Source: an uncultured Elioraea sp.
GTDB taxonomy: Bacteria; Pseudomonadota; Alphaproteobacteria; Acetobacterales; Acetobacteraceae
Assembly (NCBI GenBank): GCA_937995555.1
Contig: CALKJX010000061.1
Span: forward strand, 1 to 22,161
Direction: 5' to 3'
DNA: 22,161 bases
The notes under the pieces were generated by a model. That model had not been told where the DNA came from, made no database searches, and saw only the letters and a program-made list of their open reading frames with translations. The translations under genes and the position numbers were made by a program. Positions 1 to 8,461 of this stretch are shown here, in pieces; position 1 is the first letter of the stretch; the number at the start of each line of letters is the position of its first letter.

Positions 1-113
1 AGTCGCGCGGCTGGATGATCGCCGGCGGATCGCTGGAGATGATGAGGAACCGCATCGCCGAGGGCGTATTCGGCCGGTCCTTCCCGCAGCGCCCGCCGCG
101 CGCCGGCACATGA
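1..113 (+). CDS. acyl-CoA dehydrogenase, C-terminal end (partial)
   Basis: Only the last 36 codons are inside the window, with the reading frame open from base 3 to a TGA at 111-113. The residues include GGSLEMMRNRIAEGVFGR, which resembles the C-terminal helix of acyl-CoA dehydrogenases, where a G(G/T)(S/N)xExxRNxIAxxxLG pattern contacts the FAD of the partner subunit. Such enzymes oxidise acyl-CoA to enoyl-CoA and pass electrons to electron-transfer flavoprotein. The stop codon overlaps the start of the next gene in an ATGA arrangement, so the two are probably translationally coupled. The assignment rests on a short tail and the neighbouring acyl-CoA ligase. Substrate range cannot be judged. 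Confidence 0.6.
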   Translation, partial: SRGWMIAGGSLEMMRNRIAEGVFGRSFPQRPPRAGT

Positions 114-2161
114 CCCCCCTTGCGCGGGCGCTGTTCGCGCCGCGGCGGATCGCGCTGATCGGCGCCTCGGCCGACCCGTCGCGGCTGACCGCGCGGGCGC
201 AGATTCATCTGCGCCGGCACGGCTTCGACGGCGAGATCCTGCCGATCAACCCGCGCGCGGAGACGATCCTCGGCGAGCGCGCCTACCCGTCGCTCGACGA
301 AGTTCCGGGACCGATCGACCATGCCTTCATCCTGCTCGGCGCCGACCGTGTCGAGGCGGCAGTGGCGGCCTGCGCGCGCCGGCAGGTGCCGGTCGCGATG
401 GTCCTCTCCGACGGCTTCGCCGAGGCGGGGGCGGAGGGGGCGGCGCGCCAGCGGCGCGTGCTGGCGGCCGCACGCGCGGGAGGTGTGCGGCTGCTCGGAC
501 CGAACTGCATCGGCCTGATCAATGTGCCAGCGCGGACGGCCCTCTCGGTGAATGCCGTGCTGGCGATGGAGCCGCCGCTGCCGGCGGGCCGCACCGCGCT
601 GATCAGCCACTCGGGCAGCCTGGTCGGCGCGATCCTCAGTCGCGGGGCCGCGCGCGGCCTCGGCTACTCGGTGCTGGCCGCGACCGGCAACGAGGCCGAT
701 CTCGGCGCGGCCGACCTGCTCGCGATGCTCGCCGCAGACGACGGCACCGACGTGATCGCGCTGTTCCTCGAAACGATCCGTGATCCGGAGGGCCTGCGCG
801 CGGCCGCCGCACGCGCGTTCGACGCCGGCAAGGCGGTGATCGCCTACAAGCTTGGCCGCTCGGCCGCAGGGGCAGCAATGGCGGTCTCGCACACCGGCGC
901 AATCGCGGGCGCGGACGCGGCGGTGGAGGCGCTGCTGGCCGCGAGCGGCATCGCCCGGCTCGACGATTTCGAGGCGCTGATCGAGGCCGCCCCCCTGTTC
1001 GCGAAGGCCCGGCCGCTGACCGCACCGCGCCGCGCGGTTTCGGTCGTCACCACCACGGGTGGGGCAGCCGCGCTGGTGGTCGACCGCCTCGGGCTGGCCG
1101 GCATCGAGGCGGCCGAGGTGCGTGACATGACGCTCGCCGGCACCGAGCCGGACCGGATCGCCGCGGCGGTCGGCGAGGCGCTGGCCGATCCGCGCTCCGA
1201 TGCGGCGGTCGCCGTGATCGGGTCCTCGGCGCAGTTCCGCCCCGAGGACAGCGTGGCCGGCGTGCTGCGCGCGGCGGATGCCGGCGTGGACAAACCGATC
1301 GCCGCCTTCCTCGCTCCTGACGCGCCGGAGAGCGCGCGGCGGCTGGCGGCCGCGGGCATCGCCTGTTTCCGCACGCCCGAGGCGGCGGCGGACGCGCTGC
1401 GCGCCCGCCTGTTCTGGCGCGCGCCGCTGCCGATCGCCGACGCGGGCGATATGGCGGCAGCCCGCGCGGTGCTCGGCACGCTGGCCAGCGCGGTCGCCGA
1501 CGAGTGGCAGGCGCGGGCCATGTTTGCCGCCCTCGGCGTGCCCACCGGCGAGGCCGTCCTGGTTGCCGATCCGGACGAGGTCGCGCGCGTCGCGCCGGGG
1601 CTGCGGTTTCCCGTCGCCGTCAAGGCCGTCTCGGCCGCGCTGCCGCACAAGACCGAGGCCGGCGCCGTGGCGCTGGGGCTCACCGATGCCGGCGCGGCCG
1701 CTGCCGCGATCCGTGACATGCGCGCAAGGCTCGCTGGGGTGACGATCCGCGGCTTCCTGATCGCGCCGATGGAGCAGGGCGTTGGCGAGGTGCTGCTCGG
1801 CTTCCGTCGCGATCCGCAGGCGGGCCCCGTGGTCGCTCTGGGGGCCGGCGGCGTGCTGGCCGAGTTGATGCCGCCGCCGGCGATCGCGCCGGCCCCGCTC
1901 TCGGCGGGCGAGGCGCGCGCGCTTGTGGATGCCGCGCCGCTTCCTCATCTGCGCGGAGCCCGGGGACGCGAACGGGGCGACCTACCCGCGCTCGCGGAAG
2001 CGGTGCGCGCGTTCTCGCGCCTGGTCGGCCTGGCAGAGGTGACCGAAGCGGAGATCAATCCGCTGCTGGTGCGGCGCGAGGGGCTCGGCGTGGTCGCACT
2101 GGACGCACTGGTGGTGCGGGCGGCGGATGGCGCCGGTTCGTTCGAGGGCGTCGTTTCGTAA
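110..2161 (+). CDS. acetate--CoA ligase family protein (NDP-forming acyl-CoA synthetase)
   Basis: A 683-residue protein with fused alpha and beta parts of an NDP-forming acyl-CoA synthetase. Residues about 8-140 form a CoA-binding Rossmann domain (RRIALIGAS near residue 12, LLGPNCIGLIN near 128). Residues about 155-460 are the succinyl-CoA-ligase-like region, with SHSGS near 166 and SHTGAIAG near 260; His261 is the likely phosphorylated histidine. Residues about 470-683 are an ATP-grasp domain (FPVAVKAVSAALPHKTEAG, then a C-terminal EINPLLV). The family interconverts acyl-CoA plus NDP and phosphate with the free acid, CoA and NTP. Length and domain order are normal for the single-chain form. 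The ATG overlaps the stop of the upstream acyl-CoA dehydrogenase by 4 nt, which suggests joint use in acid or branched-chain acyl-CoA metabolism. The acyl substrate is not predictable. Confidence 0.85.
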   Translation: MTPLARALFAPRRIALIGASADPSRLTARAQIHLRRHGFDGEILPINPRAETILGERAYPSLDEVPGPIDHAFILLGADRVEAAVAACARRQVPVAMVLSDGFAEAGAEGAARQRRVLAAARAGGVRLLGPNCIGLINVPARTALSVNAVLAMEPPLPAGRTALISHSGSLVGAILSRGAARGLGYSVLAATGNEADLGAADLLAMLAADDGTDVIALFLETIRDPEGLRAAAARAFDAGKAVIAYKLGRSAAGAAMAVSHTGAIAGADAAVEALLAASGIARLDDFEALIEAAPLFAKARPLTAPRRAVSVVTTTGGAAALVVDRLGLAGIEAAEVRDMTLAGTEPDRIAAAVGEALADPRSDAAVAVIGSSAQFRPEDSVAGVLRAADAGVDKPIAAFLAPDAPESARRLAAAGIACFRTPEAAADALRARLFWRAPLPIADAGDMAAARAVLGTLASAVADEWQARAMFAALGVPTGEAVLVADPDEVARVAPGLRFPVAVKAVSAALPHKTEAGAVALGLTDAGAAAAAIRDMRARLAGVTIRGFLIAPMEQGVGEVLLGFRRDPQAGPVVALGAGGVLAELMPPPAIAPAPLSAGEARALVDAAPLPHLRGARGRERGDLPALAEAVRAFSRLVGLAEVTEAEINPLLVRREGLGVVALDALVVRAADGAGSFEGVVS

Positions 2162-2276
2162 AGATTCGACGGTCGACAGGGGGCCCCCGCGCACGCTACA
2201 TCGTCTGTGAGCCTGCGCGTCCGACTTTCCGCCCCCCGAGGATGCCCCCGGCCCGGATCGCGTCGTATCCCCCTCC

Positions 2277-3677
2277 ATGGCAACCCCCCTTGTCCCTGGA
2301 CTTTCCGCCGGCCTGACGCTGCTCGCGAGCGACGTCGTCCTCGTCGCTGCGGGTTGGCCCATCATCGCCGGCGTCGCGCTGATCCCGCTGCCCGAAGCTC
2401 GTCAGCCCGGGCTGATCCCGCTGCTGATGTATCCGCTGGCGGATCTGCTGTTCCTGTACGCGCTCGGGCTCTATCGGCGCGACGCGCTGCTGGAGACGCG
2501 CAAGTCGCTGGGGCGCGTGCCGATCGCCGCCGGGCTTGGCGGCATCGTCGCCTCGGCCGCCGGCTACCTCCTGCCACCGCCCTTCGCCACCGCCGGGACC
2601 GCGACCCTGTTCGCCGCGTCGATCCTGGGCCTCGTGCCGCTCGGCTGGTTCGCGCGGATCGTCCTGTTCACGCTGCTCGAGCGGGGCGCCTTCCGCCGCC
2701 GGCTGATGATCGTCGGCGCGGGCCAGCGCGCCTGGGACATGGTCTGGCTGCTCAAGCGCGAGGGCCGCACCCTCGGCTTCGACATCACCTTCGTGCATGA
2801 CCCGTCGATGGGCAAGATCGATCCGCGGCTCGCCGAGGACCCCGCGAACCGCATCGTTCCGGCCTCCCGTGGCTTCCGCACGATCGCCGAGGAGATCGGC
2901 GCCGACCTCATCGTGGTCGCGCCGGACGAGCGGCGCGGCATGCCGATGGAGGCGCTGCTCGCCTGCCGCACGGCCGGCTTTCCGGTGTTCGAGTACCACC
3001 GTTTCCTCGAGAAGGAGATCGGCCGGATCGACGTGAAGCGGCTCGACTATGGCTGGCTGCTCTACTCGGATGGGTTCACCTTCACGATGATCGATCTGGT
3101 GCTGAAGCGGGCACTCGATATTGCCGCGAGCGCCATCCTGCTGTTCCTGACCGCGCCGTTCCTGGCGGCCGCCGCGCTCGCGGTGAAGCTGCAGGACGGC
3201 GGCCCGATCCTCTATCGGCAGGAGCGGGTGACGCGCGGCGGGCGGGTGTTCCGCATCATGAAACTCCGTACCATGACACAGGACGCCGAGCGTCACGGCG
3301 CGGTCTGGGCCCAGGTGGGTGATCCGCGCGTGACGAAGGTCGGCCGCTTCCTCCGCCGAACGCGGCTCGACGAGCTGCCGCAGCTGATCAACATCCTGAA
3401 GGGCGACATGTCCTTCGTCGGGCCCCGGCCGGAGCGGCCGGAGTTCGTTGCCGAGCTTGCCGCCAAGCTGCCGCTCTACAACGAGCGTCATCTGGTGCAC
3501 GCGGGGCTGACCGGCTGGGCGCAGATCAACTACCCCTACGGCGCCTCGCTTGATGATGCGCGCTCGAAACTCTCCTACGACCTCTACTACGTGAAGAACT
3601 TCAGCGTGCTGTTCGACGTCCTGATCATCCTGCAGACGCTGCGCGTCGTGCTCTGGCCCGGCGCCGGCGTCCGCTGA
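2277..3677 (+). CDS. polyprenyl glycosylphosphotransferase (exopolysaccharide-initiating sugar transferase)
   Basis: A 466-residue inner-membrane enzyme expected to move a sugar-1-phosphate from a UDP-sugar to undecaprenyl phosphate, the first step of many exopolysaccharide pathways. Residues about 10-140 hold several hydrophobic segments, followed by a Rossmann-like CoA-binding domain (RRLMIVGAGQRAWDM near 142). A re-entrant hydrophobic segment starts near 275 and leads into the bacterial sugar transferase domain, with KLRTM near 328 and DELPQLINILKGDMSFVGPRPERP near 365. The layout matches the EpsB/WcaJ type. The usual Pro-Gly-Leu-Thr-Gly-Trp-Ala-Gln motif reads HAGLTGWAQ here. No Shine-Dalgarno sequence is visible before the ATG. 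No other functional polysaccharide gene lies in the window. The gene converges tail to tail on pmbA with no bases between the stop codons. Confidence 0.85.
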   Translation: MATPLVPGLSAGLTLLASDVVLVAAGWPIIAGVALIPLPEARQPGLIPLLMYPLADLLFLYALGLYRRDALLETRKSLGRVPIAAGLGGIVASAAGYLLPPPFATAGTATLFAASILGLVPLGWFARIVLFTLLERGAFRRRLMIVGAGQRAWDMVWLLKREGRTLGFDITFVHDPSMGKIDPRLAEDPANRIVPASRGFRTIAEEIGADLIVVAPDERRGMPMEALLACRTAGFPVFEYHRFLEKEIGRIDVKRLDYGWLLYSDGFTFTMIDLVLKRALDIAASAILLFLTAPFLAAAALAVKLQDGGPILYRQERVTRGGRVFRIMKLRTMTQDAERHGAVWAQVGDPRVTKVGRFLRRTRLDELPQLINILKGDMSFVGPRPERPEFVAELAAKLPLYNERHLVHAGLTGWAQINYPYGASLDDARSKLSYDLYYVKNFSVLFDVLIILQTLRVVLWPGAGVR

Positions 3678-5024
3678 TCAGCCGCCCGCCACCGTCAGCC
3701 CATCGATCCGGATCGTCGGCGCATCGCTGCCGCGGCGGAACCTGAGATCGTCGGCCGGGACGAGACGGGCGAACATCTCCTTCAGGTTGCCGGCGATGGT
3801 GATCTCGCTGACCGGTTCGGCGCGCGCGCCGTCCCGGATCATGAAGCCCGCCGCGCCACGGCTGTAATCGCCGGTGACCATGTTGATCCCCATGCCGATC
3901 AGTTCGGTGACGTAGAGCCCCTCGGCGATGTCGGCCATCAGCGCCTCGGGCGAGACGCTGCCCGGCGCGAGCCAGAGATTGGTGGTGGTGGGCGCCGGGA
4001 CCGAGGAGACGCCGCGCGCAGCGTGGCCCGTCGTCGCCATGCCGAGCATGCGCGCGCTGCGGCAATCGAGGATCCAGGTCGTCAGCACGCCGTCCTCGAT
4101 CACCGCGCGCGGGCGGCCTGCGATCCCCTCGGCATCGAACGGGCGCGAGCGCAGCCCGCGTCGCCGTGTCGGGTCGTCGTGTACGGCGATGCCGGGCGTG
4201 AACAGGCGCTGGCCGAGTGCGCCCTTGAGGAAGGTGGTGCCGCGCGCGACCGCGGCGCCGTTGATGGCAGCAGAGAGATGCGAGAGCAGCGAGGCCGCCA
4301 CGCGCGGGTGGTACACGACCGGCATGGTGGCGGTGCGCGGCCGGCGCGGATTCAGCCGCGCGACGGCCTGCTCGCCGGCGCGCCGTCCGATCGCGGCCGC
4401 GTCCTCGAGATCCTCGGGATGCACGGCGGTGGCGTAATCGTAGTCGCGCTCCATCGCCGTGCCCGAGCCCGCAAGCGCGGTCGCCGAGACGCCATGGCTC
4501 GTGCGCGCATAGGCGCCGGCGAAGCCGTTCGAGCCGACGATCGTCACGGCAGCGATGCCCCAGTCGGCTGAGGCGCCCTCGCTGTTGGTCACACCCGGCA
4601 CGGCGAGCGCGGCCTCCTCGGCGGCGGCGGCGCGCGCATCGAGCGTCGCGACATCGGGCTCGCCCGGGGACACGAGATCGAGCGCGGCGAGCCGGGCGGC
4701 GAGATCCGTCGCCCCGTCCGGCGCCTCGGCCAGTCCGGCATGCGGATCCTCCGGCACGGCGCGCGCCATCGCCACCGCACGCTCGGCGAGCCGGGCGAAG
4801 CCGGCGGGCGAATCGTCGGTGGTGGCGACCACGGCCTGGCGGCGGCCGACGAACACGCGCAGCCCGATGTCGCGGCTCTCGGCGCGCTCGACCTGTTCCA
4901 GCGCGCCGAGCCTCCGCTGCACCGAGACCGAGCGGGCTTCGGCCAGCATCGCCTCGGCGGCGTCGGCACCGGCGCGTTTCGCCGCCGCGACCAGATCGGC
5001 GAGGCGCTCGGCCGCCTCGCTCAC
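3678..5024 (-). CDS. pmbA: PmbA/TldE-family metallopeptidase-like protein
   Basis: A 448-residue protein, the usual length for PmbA (TldE, about 450). PmbA forms a heterodimeric zinc protease with TldD that degrades unfolded peptides and matures peptide antibiotics in enterobacteria; PmbA itself lacks the metal ligands carried by TldD. Recognisable features are the N-terminal alpha/beta region (RRLGALEQVERAESRDIGLRVF), the central YHPRVAASLLSHLSAAINGAAV segment, and the C-terminal MGINMVTGDYSRGAAGF motif that is diagnostic of the family. The start is a GTG at 5022-5024 that overlaps the TGA of the upstream M16 peptidase gene by 4 nt, so it is the last gene of a thrC-M16-pmbA transcript. The TldD partner is not in this window. 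A general TldD/PmbA-family label is certain; the specific PmbA subtype is likely. Confidence 0.85.
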   Translation of the reverse strand: MSEAAERLADLVAAAKRAGADAAEAMLAEARSVSVQRRLGALEQVERAESRDIGLRVFVGRRQAVVATTDDSPAGFARLAERAVAMARAVPEDPHAGLAEAPDGATDLAARLAALDLVSPGEPDVATLDARAAAAEEAALAVPGVTNSEGASADWGIAAVTIVGSNGFAGAYARTSHGVSATALAGSGTAMERDYDYATAVHPEDLEDAAAIGRRAGEQAVARLNPRRPRTATMPVVYHPRVAASLLSHLSAAINGAAVARGTTFLKGALGQRLFTPGIAVHDDPTRRRGLRSRPFDAEGIAGRPRAVIEDGVLTTWILDCRSARMLGMATTGHAARGVSSVPAPTTTNLWLAPGSVSPEALMADIAEGLYVTELIGMGINMVTGDYSRGAAGFMIRDGARAEPVSEITIAGNLKEMFARLVPADDLRFRRGSDAPTIRIDGLTVAGG

Positions 5025-6292
5025 GCCGCGATCCGTTCCGCGATGGCGCCCATGGGCGGCAGCGCGCCGATCGGCCCGATCGCCGCAAGGGTGGGACGGG
5101 CGCGGAACATCCGCCGCGCAACCGCCGCGGTCTGCTCGGCGGTCACGGCGTTGATGCGCGCCACCGTCTCCTCGGTCGGCACCACGCGGCCCCAGGTCGC
5201 GATCTGGTGCGCGAGCTGCTCGCAGCGCGCGGACGTGCTCTCCAGCGCCATCAGCACCGAGGCCTTGAGCTGCGCCTTGGCGCGGCGGAGCTCGTCCTCG
5301 GTGACACCGCGCTGCACGGCGGCCAGTTCGGCGGAGACGACGGGCACCAGTTCCTTCACCTGCTCCTCGCCCGTGCCCGCATAGACGCCGAACAACCCGT
5401 CATCGCGATAGGGCTGCACGAAGGACGAGATCGCATAGACGAGGCCGCGCTTCTCGCGCACCTCCTGGAACAGCCGGCTCGACATGCCGCCGCCGAGCAG
5501 CGTCGAGAGCAGCATCGCCGCGTGGTAGTCGGGGTCGGTGAACGGCACGGCCGGGAAGCCGAGCACCAGATGCACCTGGTCGAGATCGTCCTCGTCGCGC
5601 CGCTCGCCGCCCTGGTAGCGCGCAGGCGCCGCCGCCTCGGGCTCGCCGCGGGGAAGTGCCGTGAAGTGGCGGCGCGCGAGATCGAGGAACCTCTCGTGCG
5701 TGATCCCGCCGGCCGCCGCGACGACGATGCGCGACGGCGCATAGTGACGGCGCATGAAGCCGATCAGCGCCTCGCGGGGCATCGCACCGATCGTCTCCTC
5801 GGTGCCGAGCGTGGGCAGGCCCATCGGCTGGTCGGGATAGGCGGCCTCCTGGAAACGGTCGAACACCAGGTCGTCGGGCGTGTCGTTGGCCTGGCCGATC
5901 TCCTGGAGAATGACGCCGCGCTCGCGCTCGAACTCCGTCGGATCGAACACGGAATGCTGGAGGATGTCCGCGACAATGTCGGTGGCGAGTGCGGCGTCCT
6001 CCTTCAGCACCTTGGCGTAGAAGGCGGTGCGCTCGCGTGCGGTGTAGGCGTTCAGGTGGCCGCCGACATCCTCGATCTGCTCGGCGATCTGCGCGGCGCT
6101 GCGGCGCGCCGTACCCTTGAACGCCATGTGTTCGAGGAAGTGCGACACGCCGTTCTCTTCCGGCCGCTCGTGGCGCGTGCCTGCGCTGACATAGGCGCCG
6201 AGGCTCACGGTCTCGACGCGCGGCATGTGCTCCGTGACCACCGTCAGCCCCGAGGGCAGGCGGGTGACCTGGATCGCGGGGTCGCTCCTCAT
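5021..6292 (-). CDS. M16-family zinc peptidase (processing-peptidase-like)
   Basis: A 423-residue protein of the pitrilysin/mitochondrial processing peptidase family. The inverted zinc motif HFLEH lies at residues 51-55 (His51, Glu54 as general base, His55), and the third ligand is probably Glu131 in RGVILQEIGQAND. The C-terminal half repeats the M16 fold without a metal motif (TLLGGGMSSRLFQEVREKRGL near residue 268). Length is typical of the bacterial one-chain members that resemble the mitochondrial beta subunit. No signal peptide is visible, so it is probably cytoplasmic. The ATG at 6290-6292 overlaps the thrC stop by 4 nt. A gene of this family directly after thrC is a common arrangement in alphaproteobacteria, although the reason for the pairing is not known to me. 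The physiological substrate is unknown. Confidence 0.9.
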   Translation of the reverse strand: MRSDPAIQVTRLPSGLTVVTEHMPRVETVSLGAYVSAGTRHERPEENGVSHFLEHMAFKGTARRSAAQIAEQIEDVGGHLNAYTARERTAFYAKVLKEDAALATDIVADILQHSVFDPTEFERERGVILQEIGQANDTPDDLVFDRFQEAAYPDQPMGLPTLGTEETIGAMPREALIGFMRRHYAPSRIVVAAAGGITHERFLDLARRHFTALPRGEPEAAAPARYQGGERRDEDDLDQVHLVLGFPAVPFTDPDYHAAMLLSTLLGGGMSSRLFQEVREKRGLVYAISSFVQPYRDDGLFGVYAGTGEEQVKELVPVVSAELAAVQRGVTEDELRRAKAQLKASVLMALESTSARCEQLAHQIATWGRVVPTEETVARINAVTAEQTAAVARRMFRARPTLAAIGPIGALPPMGAIAERIAA

Positions 6293-7695
6293 GCGGCGTT
6301 CCTCAATGCGGTGCCGCGCACGAGCGCCTCGATCGCGGCGAGGTCGTTGCGGGCGACGGTGAAACGTTCTGGGCGGTCGAACAGATCGGCGAGATGCGCC
6401 GGCAGGGCAGGGCGGATGCCCGTCGCGCGCTTGACCGCTTCGGGGAACTTGGCCGGATGAGCGGTCGCGACGGCGACGACGGGCACGCCGGCGTCATCAG
6501 GCAGATGCGCGCAGGCTGCGGCAATGCCGATCGCGCTGTGCGGGTCGGCGAGATATCCGGAGGCGTCGTGCAGGCGCGCGATCTCGGCGAGCGTGGCCTC
6601 GTCGTCAAGGCGGTACGGGTGGAACAGCGCGGCCGCCTCGCGCCAGGCGGCATCGGGTACCGGCATGCGGCCGCTCTCGCGGAAGGCGCGCATGGTCTCG
6701 GCGGTCGCACGCCCGTCACGCCCCAGCAGCTCGAACAGCAGGCGCTCGAAATTGCTGCTCACCTGGATGTCCATCGACGGCGAGAGCGAGGGTTCGACCG
6801 CGGCGAGGCTCATGTCGTTGGCGTCCAGGAAGCGGGCGAGGATGTCGTTGCGGTTGGTGCCGACGATCAGCCGCTCGATCGGCAGGCCCATGCGGCGTGC
6901 GGCCCAGCCGGCCAGCACGTGGCCGAAATTGCCCGTCGGCACGGCGAAGGCGACGCGGCGATCCGGTGCGCCGAGCGCGAGCGCGGCCCAGGCGTAGTAG
7001 GCGATCTGCGCCGCCACCCGCGCCCAGTTGATCGAGTTCACGGCCGAGAGCCGCATCTCGCGGCGGAAGGGCGCGTCGGCGAACATCGCCTTCACCAGAT
7101 CCTGGCAGTCGTCGAACGAGCCCTCGACCGCGATGTTCCCGACATTGCCGCTGGTGACGGTGGTCATCTGCCGCCGCTGCACCTCGCTCACGCGCCCGTG
7201 CGGGTGCAGGATGACGATCGAGAGCCGGTCGCGGTCGCGGCAGGCATCGATCGCGGCCGAGCCGGTGTCGCCCGAAGTCGCGCCGACGATGGTCACGCGC
7301 TCGCCGCGCTCGGCCAGCACGTGGTCGAACAGCCGCCCCAGCAGTTGCAGCGCGAAATCCTTGAAGGCGAGGGTTGGGCCGTGGAACAGCTCGAGGGCGA
7401 ACACCCGGTGTTCGAGCTGCACCAGCGGCGCGACGGCCGCGTGGGCGAACCCCGCATAGGCCTCGCGGCAGAGCCGGGCGAGGGTGGCCTCCGCGATCGC
7501 CCCGCCGACGAAGGGCGCGAGGATGCAGGCGGTCAGGTCCGGGTAGGCGAGGCCGCGCAGCGCGCGCCAGTCGGCGGGCGAGAGGGTGGGCCAGATCTCC
7601 GGCACGTAGAGCCCGCCATCCTCGGCGAGGCCGGCGAGCAGCACGTCAGCGAAGCCGAGGACCGGCGCGGCGCCGCGGGTGGAGATGTAGCGCAT
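6289..7695 (-). CDS. thrC: threonine synthase
   Basis: A 468-residue pyridoxal-phosphate enzyme that converts O-phosphohomoserine to threonine and phosphate, the last step of threonine synthesis. The N-terminus MRYISTRG is typical of the bacterial long form. The PLP lysine is Lys112 in HGPTLAFKDFALQ, and the phosphate-binding loop is GATSGDTGSAA near residues 138-148. Downstream family motifs include NSINWARVAAQIAYY and VPTGNFGHVLAGWAARRMGLP. The length fits the class found in Gram-negative bacteria. It is the first of three overlapping minus-strand genes (thrC, M16 peptidase, pmbA). The 67 bases upstream lead directly into the ruined permease, so its promoter is either in that gap or inside the pseudogene. 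No other threonine-pathway gene is present. Confidence 0.95.
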   Translation of the reverse strand: MRYISTRGAAPVLGFADVLLAGLAEDGGLYVPEIWPTLSPADWRALRGLAYPDLTACILAPFVGGAIAEATLARLCREAYAGFAHAAVAPLVQLEHRVFALELFHGPTLAFKDFALQLLGRLFDHVLAERGERVTIVGATSGDTGSAAIDACRDRDRLSIVILHPHGRVSEVQRRQMTTVTSGNVGNIAVEGSFDDCQDLVKAMFADAPFRREMRLSAVNSINWARVAAQIAYYAWAALALGAPDRRVAFAVPTGNFGHVLAGWAARRMGLPIERLIVGTNRNDILARFLDANDMSLAAVEPSLSPSMDIQVSSNFERLLFELLGRDGRATAETMRAFRESGRMPVPDAAWREAAALFHPYRLDDEATLAEIARLHDASGYLADPHSAIGIAAACAHLPDDAGVPVVAVATAHPAKFPEAVKRATGIRPALPAHLADLFDRPERFTVARNDLAAIEALVRGTALRNAA

Positions 7696-7762
7696 GGCCG
7701 CCGGACATTAGGGATGGCGGCAGGGGGATGAAAGGGGGCCGGGCGCGGGGCTGCCGCGCCGG

Positions 7763-8102
7763 TCACGCGAGCGCGAACTTGAGGCAGAACACGGCTGCCG
7801 GCGCCTGCTGCCACGTGTAGCCCTGCGCGAGCACAAGGGCGAAGGCGAAACAGGCGTTCAGCCCCAGCCCTGGGGCGAGGGCCACCGGCAGGGTGGCGTA
7901 GAACCCCATGATCGCGGATCCGGCGATCGCCGCCACGGCGGTGGCGAGAAACACCGCCCCGCACGGCATGCCCGGCTCGCCGAGGAGGCCCGTGTTGGCG
8001 AACAGGATGCAGGCCAAGGCGAGGAAGGTTGGTGAGGCCGGCGGGCGCCCCGGTGCGCAGGCGGGTGTCTGCGGCGGTCAGGCCGAATGGTGGTCGACGC
8101 GT
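7763..8102 (-). pseudogene. NCS2-family purine permease remnant (AzgA/PbuG type)
   Basis: A 340-base remnant of a nucleobase:cation symporter-2 gene that would normally exceed 1.2 kb. The N-terminal region is clear: FGLTAADTRLRT and AGLT in one frame, then TFLALACILFANTGLLGEPG and GFYATLPVALAPGLGLNA in the next. The two frames are joined by what looks like one extra A around 8030. The segment stops matching at GYTWQQAPAAVF and ends after CLKFALA. That ending resembles the extreme C-terminus of the family, as if everything between had been deleted. A good AGGAGG ribosome site remains at 8106-8111, but the expected ATG reads ACG at 8100-8102, so the start codon may be mutated too. It precedes thrC on the same strand. 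The family call is strong; the deletion model is inference. Confidence 0.75.
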
Positions 8103-8461
8103 GGTCCTCCTGGAGTTGCGTGAGACGCGGCCGGCTGTTGGGTTGCTGGTTCGATACCTCACTGCCACGTGACCGGACACGACTATCCAGCATTCAAGCC
8201 GCAGATTACAGCATTGGCCGGCGACATGGCGGAAACGGCGCCTGCGCCGCACTCCTCCGTGTCATCCGTCGCAGGGCCGAAAGCCGGGTCGGCCTGCACG
8301 GCGCTGTAACGCTTCCGTCCGCCGCAGCCCGCGGAAATCCGCTCCTCGGGTGGCCACGCCGGATCGGCCTCGTTGCGGCACGAGTCTGTCCCGGCGCCAT
8401 CCGCGGCGGTCTCTGGCACATGCCTGATGCTGTCCCGGTCCAGGTCGGAGGCGTGGCAGGC
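8103..8461. other. unassigned spacer between two pseudogenes
   Basis: About 360 bases lie between the ruined NCS2 permease and the ruined methyltransferase. I read all six frames. Open stretches exist on both strands, but none gives a domain or motif that I recognise, and none has a convincing ribosome site. It probably holds eroded coding sequence and the former divergent promoters of the two flanking pseudogenes. The AGGAGG of the permease lies at its left edge (8106-8111). No repeat, terminal inverted repeat or integrase trace was seen. Confidence 0.4.

Noticed and set aside
2179..2188. GGGGGCCCCC palindrome after the acyl-CoA ligase gene as a terminator.
   Set aside because: It has no loop and no T-run, and such palindromes are expected by chance at this GC content.
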